Assembly (NCBI GenBank): GCA_028023455.1
Contig: JAQFVV010013360.1
Span: 1-64,000, forward strand
Length of the DNA stretch: 64,000 bases
Source of the DNA: Epiperipatus broadwayi
Lineage: Eukaryota; Onychophora; Udeonychophora; Euonychophora; Peripatidae
Direction: 5' to 3'
Of this stretch, positions 38,001 through 52,406 are shown piece after piece (position 1 is the stretch's first letter; every line of letters begins with the position of its first letter). A program made the position numbers and the translations under genes. The notes under the pieces are model-generated. The model did not search any database and had not been told where the DNA came from. It saw only the letters and a program-made list of their open reading frames with translations.

Positions 38001-39283
38001 CATATATATATATATATATATATTCAATTTTGTTATTACATGGTGGTAGTTACAAATACATAAACATGGGGAAGGGATTCTGTCATTTTTAAATGATATA
38101 TATGTGCATGTGACAAATGTGTGTATGAATGAATTAAGTAGTGAAAAGAGAGAAACAAGATTTTGTTTCATGCTATAAAAACTAGAGTTTCTGGCAGAAT
38201 GAAATTATATTTTCTGTTATATTACAATAAAAGCTACAGCATGAGTTTTCACACATCTAACAGATCTAGTTAGTCCACATTGAAATTTGGAAGTGAGATA
38301 AATAAAGAAGCTTCTAGAACAAATGGAGGGAGCTATAAAAGTGAGCCACCCAATATGCATGGGATCTTTTTCTGGCAGAGCTACAACAGTGAACACCAAA
38401 ACGGTTTTATTATTTAACTTATATAATATGATTTCTAAAAAAAAATGTTGGGGTAAGAGAAGCCGCATCGGATTCAAACCCCTAATCCCAACCTGCTGCA
38501 GCTGCCTCAATTAAAATCATGATACCTCGAAACAACACATAATTCCAGTGTAGAATCAAATGAACCTCGTTGGACAATAACATGAAGATCTCAAATCATT
38601 ACCTTGAATTGCATAATTTACCTGTGGAACAGAACTCTGTAATAGATGGATAAATCTGCTTTTACAACTTTCCGGGAAGAGTCAGGTAAATAACTTTAAT
38701 TAATGATTTTATTTTTTTCTTGTGAAAAAAAATTCTTGTGATTTTTACTTACTATAATTGGAGGTGACACATGAACTAATTAATAAGGTTTCCTTAAGGC
38801 CTTGTTCCATTGCAGACATAATAAAGTAATCAGTGTTGGAAGTCATGTGATACAAACTTTTTCATAGTATTGACTTTCACTATTTCAGTTGTGTATGAGA
38901 GATTTATTATGGAAAGAATGACATATGTGTGTGATTTAAAATGACAGAGTAATAAATAATTTTTTTTAATAATATTAAATAAATATACAAAGAAGTAGAG
39001 TGGAATTAGTTATTTATTTATAGATCCATTTATCTAGTTGTTGTTATTATTTTTTTGTGTTAAAAAAGAAAGAAATCTTAACCCCATTCATAGCTACTCC
39101 CCAGGGTGATGTCCCAAGACCATGAGACTGAGCTAACTGATGGCCAAAACCTCTCTCACATTATGTGAATAGTAATCTTATAGGTAATATATCCACTTCG
39201 CATAGTGATATATCATATATACATATTCGGTAGAGTATGCCTGTCTAGTGAGAGATAATGGTTTTTATATATATATATATATA

Positions 39284-39326
<43 letters not shown>

Positions 39327-41436
39327 ATGCATGGTACAATGTTTGTAAACCTTTCTGTCTGCCATTTTATCTACATTTAAATTTTACGCCAGTAAATAAG
39401 TTATTAAAGTATTAATTTTCTATTAAACGGTTTTATTATAAATATTGGAGGGGTCCATATATATATAATTATAAACGAAAACTTTTATAAAAACAATATA
39501 TAAATTTTTAAAATGATGTATTTTTAAGTGTTTAATTCTGGAAATTTGCTTTCATGATAAACCATACTAACATTCTGTATCATCAAATAAAAAAAATACA
39601 TTAATGAAATGGTAATGGGTTTTCTAATAAAAGTAAATTTAAAATAGAAATGATAATTTGAAATATAAATTCTGCAAATCTACATTTAATTAAAAATAGA
39701 TTTGAAACAATTAAATCATTCGGTTTATCGGGAGAGTGGATCTCAAGAATACAATACAAATATACTTTAGGTTGATAATTGTGGTCATCGGAATTCCAAC
39801 ATAGCTATTTAGCCTAAAGGGTATGATAAAGGGAATTTTGCAAAAATAGTTGAAAAGGTTTAAATAGCCAAAGAGAACAATAGAGGTTAGCCAGTCACAG
39901 TTTTTTTGTCAGTGATTACCTGGAAAATCAATGTCAATCATTTTTTATAAATAATAATGATAAATTGTTCCAAAGCATGGTAACAGCGTAGACAGTGTTC
40001 ACCTGCCCATCTCCCATATCCTAAATATGATCATCAAAGTACAATAAACTGGTCAAATCTCACAAAAATAAATGGCTGAACTGTTAAACTCTCATATTAA
40101 ATTCATAACTATCTATGCCTGTGCAGAAATTCAGTTTTTATTACAGGATTAAAACTTCCACATGGACTGATAATAAATTAGATAGTATGTTTCCAATTTG
40201 ATAATTTCCAACCACCTAATTTATTCTTCTAATACTCCAGTGAGCCAGTAATGTAAATCCAAATAATTGTAACATTTCTAAAAATGTAATCCCCATAACA
40301 TAATTTAAAAGTAATTTAATATTCTGTAAACTATACTTGCTATTACTTAAAATGTAATGTCTTTACTCTTATTCTTTCTGTTTTACAATTATGTCTCTTA
40401 ATGCTAAACTTTCTTCTAATTGCAGCTTAAAAATATTATTATTACTTACTTAAATGAAAAGAAGATATGCCAATTTTGTTCCATCTCAACAAAAGTTTTA
40501 TCTAAATAAATATTTTGCTACCTACTCCCGACAATTTTTTGTCAGTAAATAAAAATAAATAATTCTCTAGCTCTGAAGATTTTGGAGCAACCTTTGTTTT
40601 GTTGAGATAAAACAATTTTATATTATTATGTGTTTTTATTTTAATATTTATACATACACAGTTTAGTTGTGGGGAGACACTAGATTCAAGCATTAGAGTT
40701 TATTTAGTTTAATTATTTCATTTTTAAATAGTGAAAGGGAGGGGGTTTAGAAAATTAAATTCATGTTAAATAATAAGAGTGTAATTGAAAGTAATTTGAA
40801 ATGTTAGTGGGATTTTGTGTTGAAGAGAGAGATGTGTCACTCGTTTTAGATATTCATAATAATAATTAATGCTTATTTTATTCTTGATGGTCTGATTATG
40901 GTCAATCCATATAACATTTGTGTAATGTTTAGCTCAGCAAAATTCTATATTTAAATGCTAAAATATATTTTCCTGTACTTGTATTTTGCCTTGCCAGCAT
41001 TTGACTTGATTACTTTTCTTTTGTACTTCCTGATCGCTAGATCAAAACTAGACAATGTGATAAATTTTACTGTTCATGATTTATCAGGACATGAAAAACG
41101 AAATGGAAAAATCAGAGCAAGCTATGCTCAGATAGCCTTGGTGATTCTTATTTTTTCAACTAAAATATTTTAGGTTTACCAATGGCACTTACTATTCTTT
41201 CTTTATTTCTCAGCGTCACAAGAACAGGACAGATAAATTGTGTTTATGCTGATACTGTAACATCAAATGCTGGGTTTTATTCACTTTTATATGCCTGAGC
41301 ACATAATGGTGAATAGACCAAGATCTGATTAATTTAAATATTTAAAATCTTGAAATATTTATTTGTGAATATTATGATACATTTCTATTTTAAATGTGTC
41401 ACTCTCTTTGATACCATTTCCTATAGTTTGTGTGAA
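34823..41436. other. 6.6-kb AT-rich stretch, minor repeats only
   Basis: Contains two short degenerate tandem duplications: about 68-bp units sharing GTATGGGAT-GA-TAATC-CTTC at 35554-35700, and about 60-bp units sharing AATATATTTAATTAATG at 36355-36475. (TA)n-type tracts lie at about 37968-38022 and 39266-39324. A GGTTCGAACTC B-box-like motif is at about 37918. No coding region was recognised on either strand. Confidence 0.5.
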
Positions 41437-41811
<375 letters not shown>

Positions 41812-42203
41812 GTGAATTTAAGCTACCTGTGGTTGGTCTCTATTCCTTCATTATAAAATTAGTATTTTCTAATTAATTATGTGATGCTATCTGATAACTA
41901 AAGGTCACACACATATGATTTTATATTTAAATAAATTGTTAGTCTAATTAAAGTTAATAATTAGAGTTAGACATACAAATTAGTTGAGGCTCATGCTCCA
42001 CTGTTGATGCTAGTGGGCCAGAGTGTAGAAAAAAATAATTTCTTGCCTCAAAAATGGTGTTAATTAGTTTGCAGATTTAGTGAGTAGGTAAATAGGGCAG
42101 AATCCATAAGTAAATTTTATCTTTGATCTCTTGTAAGGTTTGATTTGAGATACTTTTACCCAGACTATGAATCATGTTGAGTTAACATACAATTTCAACT
42201 GGT

Positions 42204-42460
<257 letters not shown>

Positions 42461-42575
42461 TGCTAATATATATGGAAAAAAAACAGGTAACAATAATAAT
42501 TTTATTGAAATAATTTAAAACCCCTTGACAAATTTAGTAGTCCATATTTCTGTTTAAAATTCAAGCCTTGATAAA

Positions 42576-42832
42576 CTAGTTATTAACGATCATTGTCAGA
42601 TCTTCTAATATTACTTCTGGGCGATTATCCCACTCAAATATACTAATTCCATATAATTTAGGAGGGGAGTTACATGTAGTTGACTGTGGAAAATCGATAT
42701 TTAGATTTTCCATTTTTACATATGTCACAAAAGCACTAAGATCTTCATCACATATTAAAGGATTATCTGGAAGTAAATTTAAATGATAAGTTAATTTTAA
42801 AACTATATAAGGTGTTGACTGGTTTAATGTTC
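42576..42832 (-). CDS. LRR C-terminal cap exon (LRRCT-like)
   Basis: An open minus-strand frame of about 85 codons lacks an ATG near its start. It reads a final LRR ([17 protein letters not shown]), then the cap signature [16 protein letters not shown], then [14 protein letters not shown], ending at TAG (42578-42576). In LRRCT modules the usual order is NP-x-x-C-x-C ... C-x-x-P-x-x-L-x-G. Here the second Cys of C-x-C is replaced (D-E), while the later C-x-S-P-P-x-L matches. A TTAG acceptor lies at about 42833, with (AGAT)n filling the intron right up to it. No membrane segment follows, so the product would be secreted, or this is a gene fragment. Being to the right of the N-terminal exon at 1.5-2.0 kb on the same strand, it belongs to a different family member. 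Confidence 0.58.
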
Positions 42833-42834
42833 TA

Positions 42835-43196
<362 letters not shown>

Positions 43197-43197
43197 A

Positions 43198-43606
43198 GTC
43201 ATACATCACATAATTTATATAGGTGTATTTACAAATATGTAAAATAACGAGGATGCTAATAGCTCTAAAAAAGCATATTTTATTAATTTTTATAAATGCC
43301 ACAAGTGAACACATCCAAAATCTTTATCTTCTATTGTCTCCATGCCCAGACCAGTTTTGAGTTATGACATTTATCTGTTAGGGCCTAGGACAGCATATTC
43401 ACACTACCAACTCAATTTCAGCATTTTTCTAATACTTAACTATTATTAGAAGATCTGAAAATTTCAGAAATGTCTTGGAATTCTGTTATAATACTCAAAT
43501 AGTCATACGGGACTGAAATAAATTCAGTTACATGTTATATTAATAAGCTTAGCGATCTAATACAGCCAAAGCCTTTGCAGCCAAATTACAATAAAAATAA
43601 AATCAA
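43198..43606 (+). repeat. 409-bp repeat unit, first copy
   Basis: Starts GTCATACATCACATAA and ends before the next GTCATACATC at 43607. Landmarks: GCTAATAGCTCTAAA, AAATGCCACAAG, CCTAGGACAGC, GATCTGAAAATTTCAG, GATCTAATACAGCCAAAGCC. Not obviously coding. Confidence 0.8.
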
Positions 43607-43686
43607 GTCATACATCCTATGAGTTATATGGTTTGTATTTTAAAAAATATGTAAATTAAAGAGCATGCTAATAGTTCTACACATGC
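43607..43686 (+). repeat. 409-bp unit, second copy, left part
   Basis: Reads GTCATACATCCTATGAG ... GCATGCTAATAGTTCTACACATGC, then is interrupted by (TTA)n and the LINE. It continues at 45148. Confidence 0.8.
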
Positions 43687-43832
<146 letters not shown>

Positions 43833-44201
43833 TTTACGTTTCAATAAAGGCTTTATTCATGTCAATGGTTTACATAAGTTTACATCTAGAAAAATTTGAA
43901 ATTTAACATACAATGAATAATATTAGGATAAACACATATAAATGAATTTAGTTGTTACACTTTGTGGTTAACGGACTATAACAATATAAAAATTAAACAA
44001 GCAAAAATAATCAGAGTTCTAAAGTTTGAGGAGCTTATTCAGTTTTGTCCGCATATCACTTTGAATGTTAGTTGTATGATAGTTTTTCTTTGCAGCATTC
44101 ACAGCATTGATGGTTGTTTTAACAATGACCATGTTGCTGCATATAAGTGGGGGTTGGTTATTATTTTATTTCTATTTCGAATGTGTAGCAGTTTGTTGCT
44201 A

Positions 44202-44219
44202 AGATCGGAAGAGCGTCGT
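44202..44219 (+). other. 18-mer identical to Illumina adapter start
   Basis: AGATCGGAAGAGCGTCGT is identical to the first 18 bases of a standard Illumina read-through adapter; the next base (C) differs. It lies just 3' of the LINE stop codon on the minus strand and the surrounding sequence reads smoothly as LINE. Confidence 0.6.
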
Positions 44220-44235
44220 CTGGTGTTATTGCCAA

Positions 44236-45234
<999 letters not shown>

Positions 45235-45680
45235 AACATAAGCTTGTTTACAGCTATTAACATGTTCATTATTTTAAAAGTTTGAAAATATAAGCTATAT
45301 AGGTCATGTGATGTATGACTTAATTGTTATTATAAATTAGCTGTTGAGGCTTTGGATTTATTAGATCACTAAGCATATTAATCTATGGCATATTTGAATT
45401 TAGTTCAGCCACATATTGATACTTCACTGGAGAACGGAATTTGCTGAGATGTCTGATAATTTCAGATTTTGTAATTAACAGTTAGACAGCAGATAAATAC
45501 TGAAATTGAATTAGTATTTTGAATCTGGTGTCCTAGCTTCTCACTGATGAGAGCCATAGTTTGAAAAACACTCAAGGAATAGGGACCATCCAAGATAAAG
45601 ATTTTGAATGTGTTTCTTGTGGCATTTATCATAAAAATAATAATATAAACTTCTTTAGAGTTATTAGCATATTCTATATA
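45235..45680 (-). repeat. 409-bp unit, inverted copy
   Basis: The reverse complement matches the unit: the GTCATACATCACATGAC start is at 45319, then the end of a preceding unit continues rightward through CTAGGACACC (about 45530) to GCTAATAACTCTAAA (about 45665). The array is therefore ++|-- with a junction near 45235. Confidence 0.75.
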
Positions 45681-47389
45681 TGGATTAAATGTTTCTATGG
45701 ATTGTCACTGTAACAATAAATAAAAATGTGACAATATTAATTAAATGGGAAAAAAAATAAACATTGTTGTTACCAGGGAATTACAACAATAAGAGAGCTA
45801 TTATAAATTTATGAACAAACACATCCTTAGCCTCATGAACTGCCAATTAGTAGTAATGGGTTTTTTTTCTTAAGAACAAAGATGAAAATTGATTTCTATT
45901 TAATAAATATTATCTAGTCATTTATTTATATGTTCTAACATTTTCACAGATAAATTAAATAAAAACAAACTATTGTAATGGCAATAACAAAAATGTAATG
46001 ATAATTAATTATTAGATAGTTTTCAAACAGCAGAAGTATTTTCAGTTAATTCCTTAACCTGTACCAACTGCTGTTAAATGAAAAATAAAAAAAGCCAATC
46101 TCATCAATTCAATTTCATGAACTCCCAATTTTAATCTTAGCAGCATACCTAATAACTGCATTCATTATATTTCTGTTTATTAAAATTGCCTCCTATATTT
46201 TTATTATATTATGGTTTCTCTATTCATGAAGAATTTTAACACTTTCAATAACTAAAATAAATTTATATTTACATGTCTTTTCTTGATCCAAAAAATGAAG
46301 CAGTCATTAAATCATTATTACATTTTCTATTTACATTCTTGTATAACAATTTGTGCTTCCAATACTGCACCTCGATTCACTGATATTTGATAACATACTT
46401 TGACAAAAATTTGATACAAAACATTGCTTTTCTTCTTGACAATATCTGACAAGCAGAATCATAAGTAACATTGTGTATTATTTGTTTGTAGATGTATGTT
46501 ATCATGTATGTAGTACTGTAAAATGAAATGCACCAATCAAGCAGAAGTATAATGTTCTGTATCAAATTTTTGTGGATGTATGTTTTCATATATGGATGAA
46601 TCAAGGTGTGGTATTGGAAGGTGATTAAAGAAGTATAAATTGTTATATAATAATGTAAACAGGAAATATAATAGTGATTTAATGATTGCTTCAGTGTTCT
46701 CAGATCATGAAAGGACATGTAAATATAAATTTAAGTTTGTTATTGAAATCATTGAGATATTACATAAATAAAAACAACCATAATAAAAAAAAATAAAGAG
46801 GAAATTTTAATAATGAAATATAAATGAGTGCAATTAATAGACAAACTGCTAAAATTAAAATTGGGGATTCATTGGATTAGCATTGATGATGTTTGTTTCC
46901 ATTTTCTTTTTGAATTTAACAGCAATTGAGGAAGGATAAAGAATTAACCAAAAATATTTGTGCCTTAAATGTACTTTTAAATTAAAAGGGCATAACAAAT
47001 TCAATGTGGATAACGATTAGTAACAAGACCACATACAACTAAATAAACTCTTAAAACCACAATATGTATTTACACTATTTACAAATTTTCTTTAAACATC
47101 AGAAATAATTGAATATCTATCTTTAAGAAACATTATATGAACCATGAAAGAAACATTATGTAAAACAAGGTATATACTATTGAATACATGCATAATATAC
47201 AAAATAGTATAGTATAGTGATACCTTCATTATCACTATCATTATAAGTTAGGTTTCTTTTATTTTATATTCTAGAACAGGGATGTTAGTTACCATATATA
47301 AGTGTATTCAAATATTTCTAAGTAAAAACTTTAAAATTTAAAACTTAATGTTATAAAGTAGCAGGTTATTCAGTAGGTAGTTTATTTAT
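45681..47389. other. AT-rich stretch, nothing recognised
   Basis: A 113-codon minus-strand frame (46377-46718) is Tyr/Ile/His-rich and without motif. Confidence 0.5.
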
Positions 47390-47825
47390 ATAAGTTCGAT
47401 TGGTTTGATTGTAAACTGATGAAAAATTACAGCATCATACATATGCTATTTCCAAATAGGCAAACACTATAGGTAAACAAGTGTCTCTGAATCTAACTTT
47501 ATCCTATCACGGCTATAAAATTTTAAAATACCAAGAACTTTATACCATACACAGTGGAAATGTCATTACAACATCATGACGTATCATATAATAAAGAGAG
47601 ACTCTACAAAACAACATTATATAGTTGTACAAACATGTGGCCAATTCCAATACCTTTTCCTAGAAAACAAAAGTGTGGATATTGTCTTATCACAGTGAAA
47701 CAGAATACATATTACGAATGTAATCTTCTCTAGGGAAAAAGTGTTCTAACTAACCAATAACCATACATCAGCCTCAAAAATATAATCCTCTAATGGAATA
47801 AGCAAAGGTTGAGTGCTCTATTTAC
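47390..47825 (+). repeat. Dispersed repeat, copy 1 (partner 58230-58680)
   Basis: About 430 bp in the same orientation as 58230-58680. Landmarks: TAAACTGATGAA, AGGCAAACACTATAG, AGAGACTCTACAAAACAACAT/GTGAGACTCTAC, GGCCAATTC-AATACCTTTT, AAAAGTGTGG and ATCACAG-GAAA-AGAAT. Unknown class, non-coding. Confidence 0.7.
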
Positions 47826-47846
47826 ATATATATATATATATATATG

Positions 47847-47893
<47 letters not shown>
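47821..47893. repeat. TTTACA(TA)nTGTAAA palindrome plus (TA)n
   Basis: A perfect 30-bp palindrome at 47821-47850 is directly followed by (TA)n to 47893. Confidence 0.93.
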
Positions 47894-47898
<5 letters not shown>

Positions 47899-49259
47899 CC
47901 AATGTAACCTAATAATAAACATGAATAATATATATATATATATAAAACATTTTATCACATTTTACTTTGTCCCCTAGTTTATAATTTATTCGTTTATCAT
48001 GACTGACTGATGAGGGAAAATGACAACATGGGTAAAACATTTTATAAGTAACATATCCATATATTTTTTTATTTTTATTATTAATATTAGATCCTGGTAC
48101 TAAAGAACATAGTAAAACAGTCACAATTTTGTAGCAATGGAATCATAATACAATAGCGCTTATTAATCTTTTTGGAGATAATGTTTTATTTCAACTTAAG
48201 CTGTATCTTCAAGTTTAAAATTAGAGAAAACTTTCTTCAAATAATTTTGTTGATTTTTTTCCATCCACAATAATTTAATAAAACAATAACAAAAATGATT
48301 CTATTATTTTGAATCATTAAAAAAAATGTTTTGTTTACATTTAAAATTATGATCAATTCTAGTGTTTCACCACTTTCATGGCCACACCTTACAGCTAATA
48401 CATGACTAGCAATAATATTACCCACTTAACAAGAGACAATAGATGTAGAGGTTAGAATCTGTGGTCAATTTATTCTATGGTACTAACCATATGTCTAAAA
48501 TAACAACACTAGATGATCATCTAGTTTGCTACTTATTTCATTGTGGCATGAATTCCTATGCTTAGGAATCAAATTTGTATTCTGGCTCAAATTTAATCTG
48601 AGAGTGTATGCACTGGAATTGTTTGCAACTGTTTGTTTGTTGATGTTTCTGATTTTCTGTATTTCCCAACTGAGATCTTTTGGCATACTCATAATTATGA
48701 GCATATTTTTGAGATTTGTCCCAGCTTTTTTGTTTGGTGTTTGTTGTTATTTGGAACCCAAAAAAGTATTTCAACATCTCTGTCAGATGATTGTAATTGT
48801 TGGCAAAAATTACCAATTCTGTCATGATTTGGATGAGAGTAACAAAAAACGAACAAAATAGCAACCATATTGTTGCTATCGAGGGATGTCCAAAAAAAGC
48901 GAGAAAATAATGACACAATTGATTCAGTTTAGTCATACATGGTGATTAAAATTTCTTCTTTGATTTAAAAGAATCTGTGTTTTGTTTGTGATTCTTTTGA
49001 TCTGTAAGTTGATTAATTAACACCCAGAATGTCAGTGTTCAAAAAGTAGGGTTTTACAGCTGAGTGTGGCAGAGTTGGTTGGATAACTTTGTATTCTTCT
49101 CAAATCAATCGAAAACTTTACACTTCTTTCAGTCAGAAAAAGAATCAACTATCTCAATCAATATATTATTCAAAATGCCAAACAATTATTTTCATTTATA
49201 AGCTAATATGGACATCTGAGGCGGAGTTTGTTGGACAGCTTTGACTTTTTTTTTTCTAA
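47894..49259. other. AT-rich stretch with unassigned open frames
   Basis: Overlapping frames of 110-124 codons exist on both strands at 48526-48936. None has a recognised domain; the plus frame is hydrophobic (Leu/Phe/Ile/Val-rich). They cannot both be real and I assign neither. Confidence 0.4.
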
Positions 49260-49735
49260 ATCAATCAACAGCAACCCCCCTGCATTTTAACAACTCAAAA
49301 AGAAAGTGTCAATTATAATTTTAAATGACATATAAAAGAGACATTTGTTTTTTTTAAAAAAACAGTATAATAAAAGGCCAAAAAAAAGTCATATGTAAAG
49401 CAAATTGTGTATATTTGAGATATTCCAAAAACAAGTTAAAACTGTTCATTATACTTGGAAATGTATCGAGTCCAAACAAAAACAATGTCATCTGTAAAAA
49501 AGAAACAGTAGATTTAGAATGGAAATTCCCCCCTAAAAATAAAGGCGTATGTCAAAAATTATGTACTTTTGAGATCGAAAAAAAGGTCAAAGTGTCCATT
49601 ATAGTTTTAAATTTATCAAATGAAAACAAGAAAAATAATTATGTCCAAAAACTAACAACAACAACACCAATATATTAAAATAAAAAATTACAGCTGCATG
49701 TCAAAATACGATCTATTAGAGAAAAAAAAATCTAG
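49260..49735 (+). repeat. Degenerate tandem repeat, about 145-bp unit
   Basis: Three to four copies sharing TATGT-AAA, TTTGAGAT-GAAAAA, TC-ATTATA-TT-AAATTTAT and AAAAACAA segments. The landmark CATTATA lies at about 49310, 49448 and 49600. An 87-codon frame (49415-49678) runs through it. Confidence 0.55.
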
Positions 49736-50526
49736 CAGCCCGATAATATTATATCATTCTGTTTTTAACTAGAAACAGTGCCACCAAAGGCTGAACAGTA
49801 AATACTTTACAAATACCAAAAATTTATCCCACCTTTAATATTTAATTTATTTATTTTATTTTAAAACAAAATATTTAACTTTTATTAGCTGTGTTCGCTT
49901 TATAACATCATTTTAAAAACATTTTATAATGACTACCTTAATAATTGCTTTTATGATAGATAATAATTTATCCAATTCTATAATGCAATTTTAAAATATT
50001 TTGAACTTTGCTAATCTAAATACTAGCAAGCACATGTGTATAACCATATATTATACAAGTCACATGACTAATAGCCAAGACAGACTGTCCCATTTTCTGT
50101 CTGGGAATAATAATAAATTGCAACCCTTGATGTATTAAATAAAATAATACAATTATAAAATTTGTAATAATAATTTGGAAAATATAAAATTAAATATAAC
50201 TTTTACTAACATAAAACTTACTTTTAAAATATATGATATTAATTATAATTATTCAATATAATTTATAATTTTAAATTTAACATTTATTTAACTATAAGTT
50301 TAAGATGACTAAAATTAAATTTTGTTTTCCAACCATATGCAATAATATTTTTTGGCTTTACTTAACTATTTTAAGTGATTCATTATAATTTTATGCCTTA
50401 CATAATTTCATTTAGCTTCAAATTGTACTTTTAGGATATTATTAATACAACATAATTAACACGTCAAGAGAATATATTCTAAATGTAACATTTTTTTTAA
50501 TAATTTGCTGTGATGAGTTCATTCTG
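49736..50526. other. AT-rich stretch, nothing recognised
   Basis: Very AT-rich, no coding motif. Confidence 0.5.
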
Positions 50527-50590
50527 ACCTATAGAAAAAGGTACAATATATATATATATATATATATATATTGTACCTTTTTCTATAGGT
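50527..50590. repeat. Perfect 64-bp palindrome with (TA)n centre
   Basis: ACCTATAGAAAAAGGTACAA at the left and its exact complement at the right enclose (TA)n, 38 bp before RTE copy 2. Confidence 0.97.
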
Positions 50591-50951
50591 ACCTTTTTAA
50601 ACATACATTATATCTATATATATATGGCTGCAGAAAGGAGTTTGCTATTCACTGAAAGGAGACCCTTTGATTCCTCTTGGAGGCCTTAAAGGAATGGAGC
50701 AGGGCAAATTCCTAATGTCCACTCCATACATTCTTGTCGTTGCAGCTGTTATTACTATGTGATTATTCATATAGTATACGAACATGGATGGGGTGCTCAT
50801 CAACATGCATTAGCCAGCACGGTGAGTTTATTGGCTTTTTACCTCTGAGTTTAAGATCAAGAAACACCATGGACTTTCTTCTCAGTGCCTGATAAGGCAG
50901 AATGGATGTTTGTGTAAATGATAAATATTTTTCCAATACATATATACAATT

Positions 50952-51868
50952 ATGACAGACAAAAATAAAGCATGGCCCTTATTCGCAGGAAGCTGTAAAG
51001 TCACCCACCAAGGCAGTGGTTGGTGGCTGAAGGCGGAGGGTGCTAAGAATCCTCTGATTGCGGACCCAGGCTGCCATTTGATGATGACTTTTTATTTAGG
51101 TACTTACAACTGCAGATCACTTTCAAGTGCAGGAAGATTGCAAGAATTAGAAGAAGAATTGTCTTATATTAAATGGGACATTATTGGACTTTGTGAAGTT
51201 GAAGAAAAGGAGAAGAAACAATTAATTTAAAAAGTGGACATATACTGTATTATAAAAGCACACATATTGAAAATACAAGTGGAGTAGGATTCATTATAAA
51301 TAAAAAATAGAAGAACAATATTGTGGAGATTAATGGTGTATCAGACAGAGTTGCAAGATTAGTTATACAACTTAATAGCATATACCAAATGCAGATAATT
51401 CAGGTTTATGCCACAACATTTCTCATAGTGATGAAGTAGTAGAAGATTTTATATGGATGTACAAAAGGCTTTTGATCAGAGTAAACAATATTTTAAAATT
51501 GTTATGGGAGACTTTAATGCTACATTGGTAGACAAATGAAAGATGAAATTGCTGTAGGTATTTTTGGTTATGGTAATAGAAATCAGAGAGGACATAGACT
51601 TGTGGAGTTTGCAGAAAAAGAAAAACTTTATATTATGAATTCATTTTTTAAGAAAAATGTTAAAAGGAAATTGACATGGAAACATCCAAATGAAGGTACA
51701 GCAGAATTGGATTATATTTTGACTAACAGAAAATACATATTTCAAGATTGTAATGTTCTTAATAAATTTAACACAGGAAGTGATCATCGATTAGTAAGAT
51801 GTAAGTTACATGTTAATGTAAAACTAGAGAGACAAAAATTATTAAAAAAAAACAATATTTACAGTTGA
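50952..51868 (+). pseudogene. RTE endonuclease domain (copy 2)
   Basis: Frames contain TYNCRSL near 51102, KWDIIGLCEV near 51173, a VYA-T segment near 51406, GDFNAT near 51509 and TGSDHRLVRCKL near 51774. This is the order of the LINE apurinic-like endonuclease, which nicks target DNA to start reverse transcription. Frameshifts occur near 51230, 51290-51310, 51415 and 51530. A frame from ATG 50952 precedes the domain by about 48 residues, but its amino-acid sequence is not clearly conserved in copy 1. Confidence 0.8.
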
Positions 51869-51929
51869 TATTCCTAATCTTCAGAAACATTCTAATGAAT
51901 TTAAATTAGAACTTACAAATAGGTTTCAA

Positions 51930-52310
51930 GTGTTAGGAGATTTTGAACATGATTCAGATTTGAATGAAATTAATATGAAAATAACTGATACACTTTTAAA
52001 AACTGCAACAAACATAGCTGGTAGAAAAAAGCAGCAATTGATTAATAAAATTTCTACTGAGAGTAGAGAATTTATGAAGAAAAGAAGGAATATGAAGATA
52101 TACAAAAATGATGTATTAAAAAGAATTGAATATCTCGAATTTTGTAAAATGGTACGGAAAAGAGTTGAAAATGATATAAGAAAGTATAACTGTGAAATAG
52201 CAAGGAAAGCTGTAGAAGAAAATAAAAGTCTCAAGAATGTTAAACAACATTTTGGTATTGGTGGGAAATTTATATCTGCAATAAGAAAAAAAAGATGGAA
52301 TTATTACTAA
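51930..52310 (+). pseudogene. RTE linker between nuclease and RT (copy 2)
   Basis: A 126-codon lysine-rich open frame with conserved counterpart in copy 1 (17138-17630). It contains IEYLEFCKMVRKRVENDIRK and joins the nuclease to the polymerase; no named domain. Confidence 0.65.
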
Positions 52311-52406
52311 AAAGAGAGATGACATCATGAAATTGGTAGAAGATATTTATCAAGAATTATATAGTAATAAAGAACAAGTACCTCTATATCTATTGCATCT
52401 TCCAAA

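Noticed and set aside
38217-38514. Open frames on both strands near 38.2-38.5 kb
   Set aside because: Neither shows a known motif and both cannot be real; no splice or start context.
48526-48936. Overlapping frames of 111 and 124 codons on opposite strands
   Set aside because: No domain or splice context; they may be chance frames in a locally less AT-rich block. I could not decide either way, so none is annotated as a gene.
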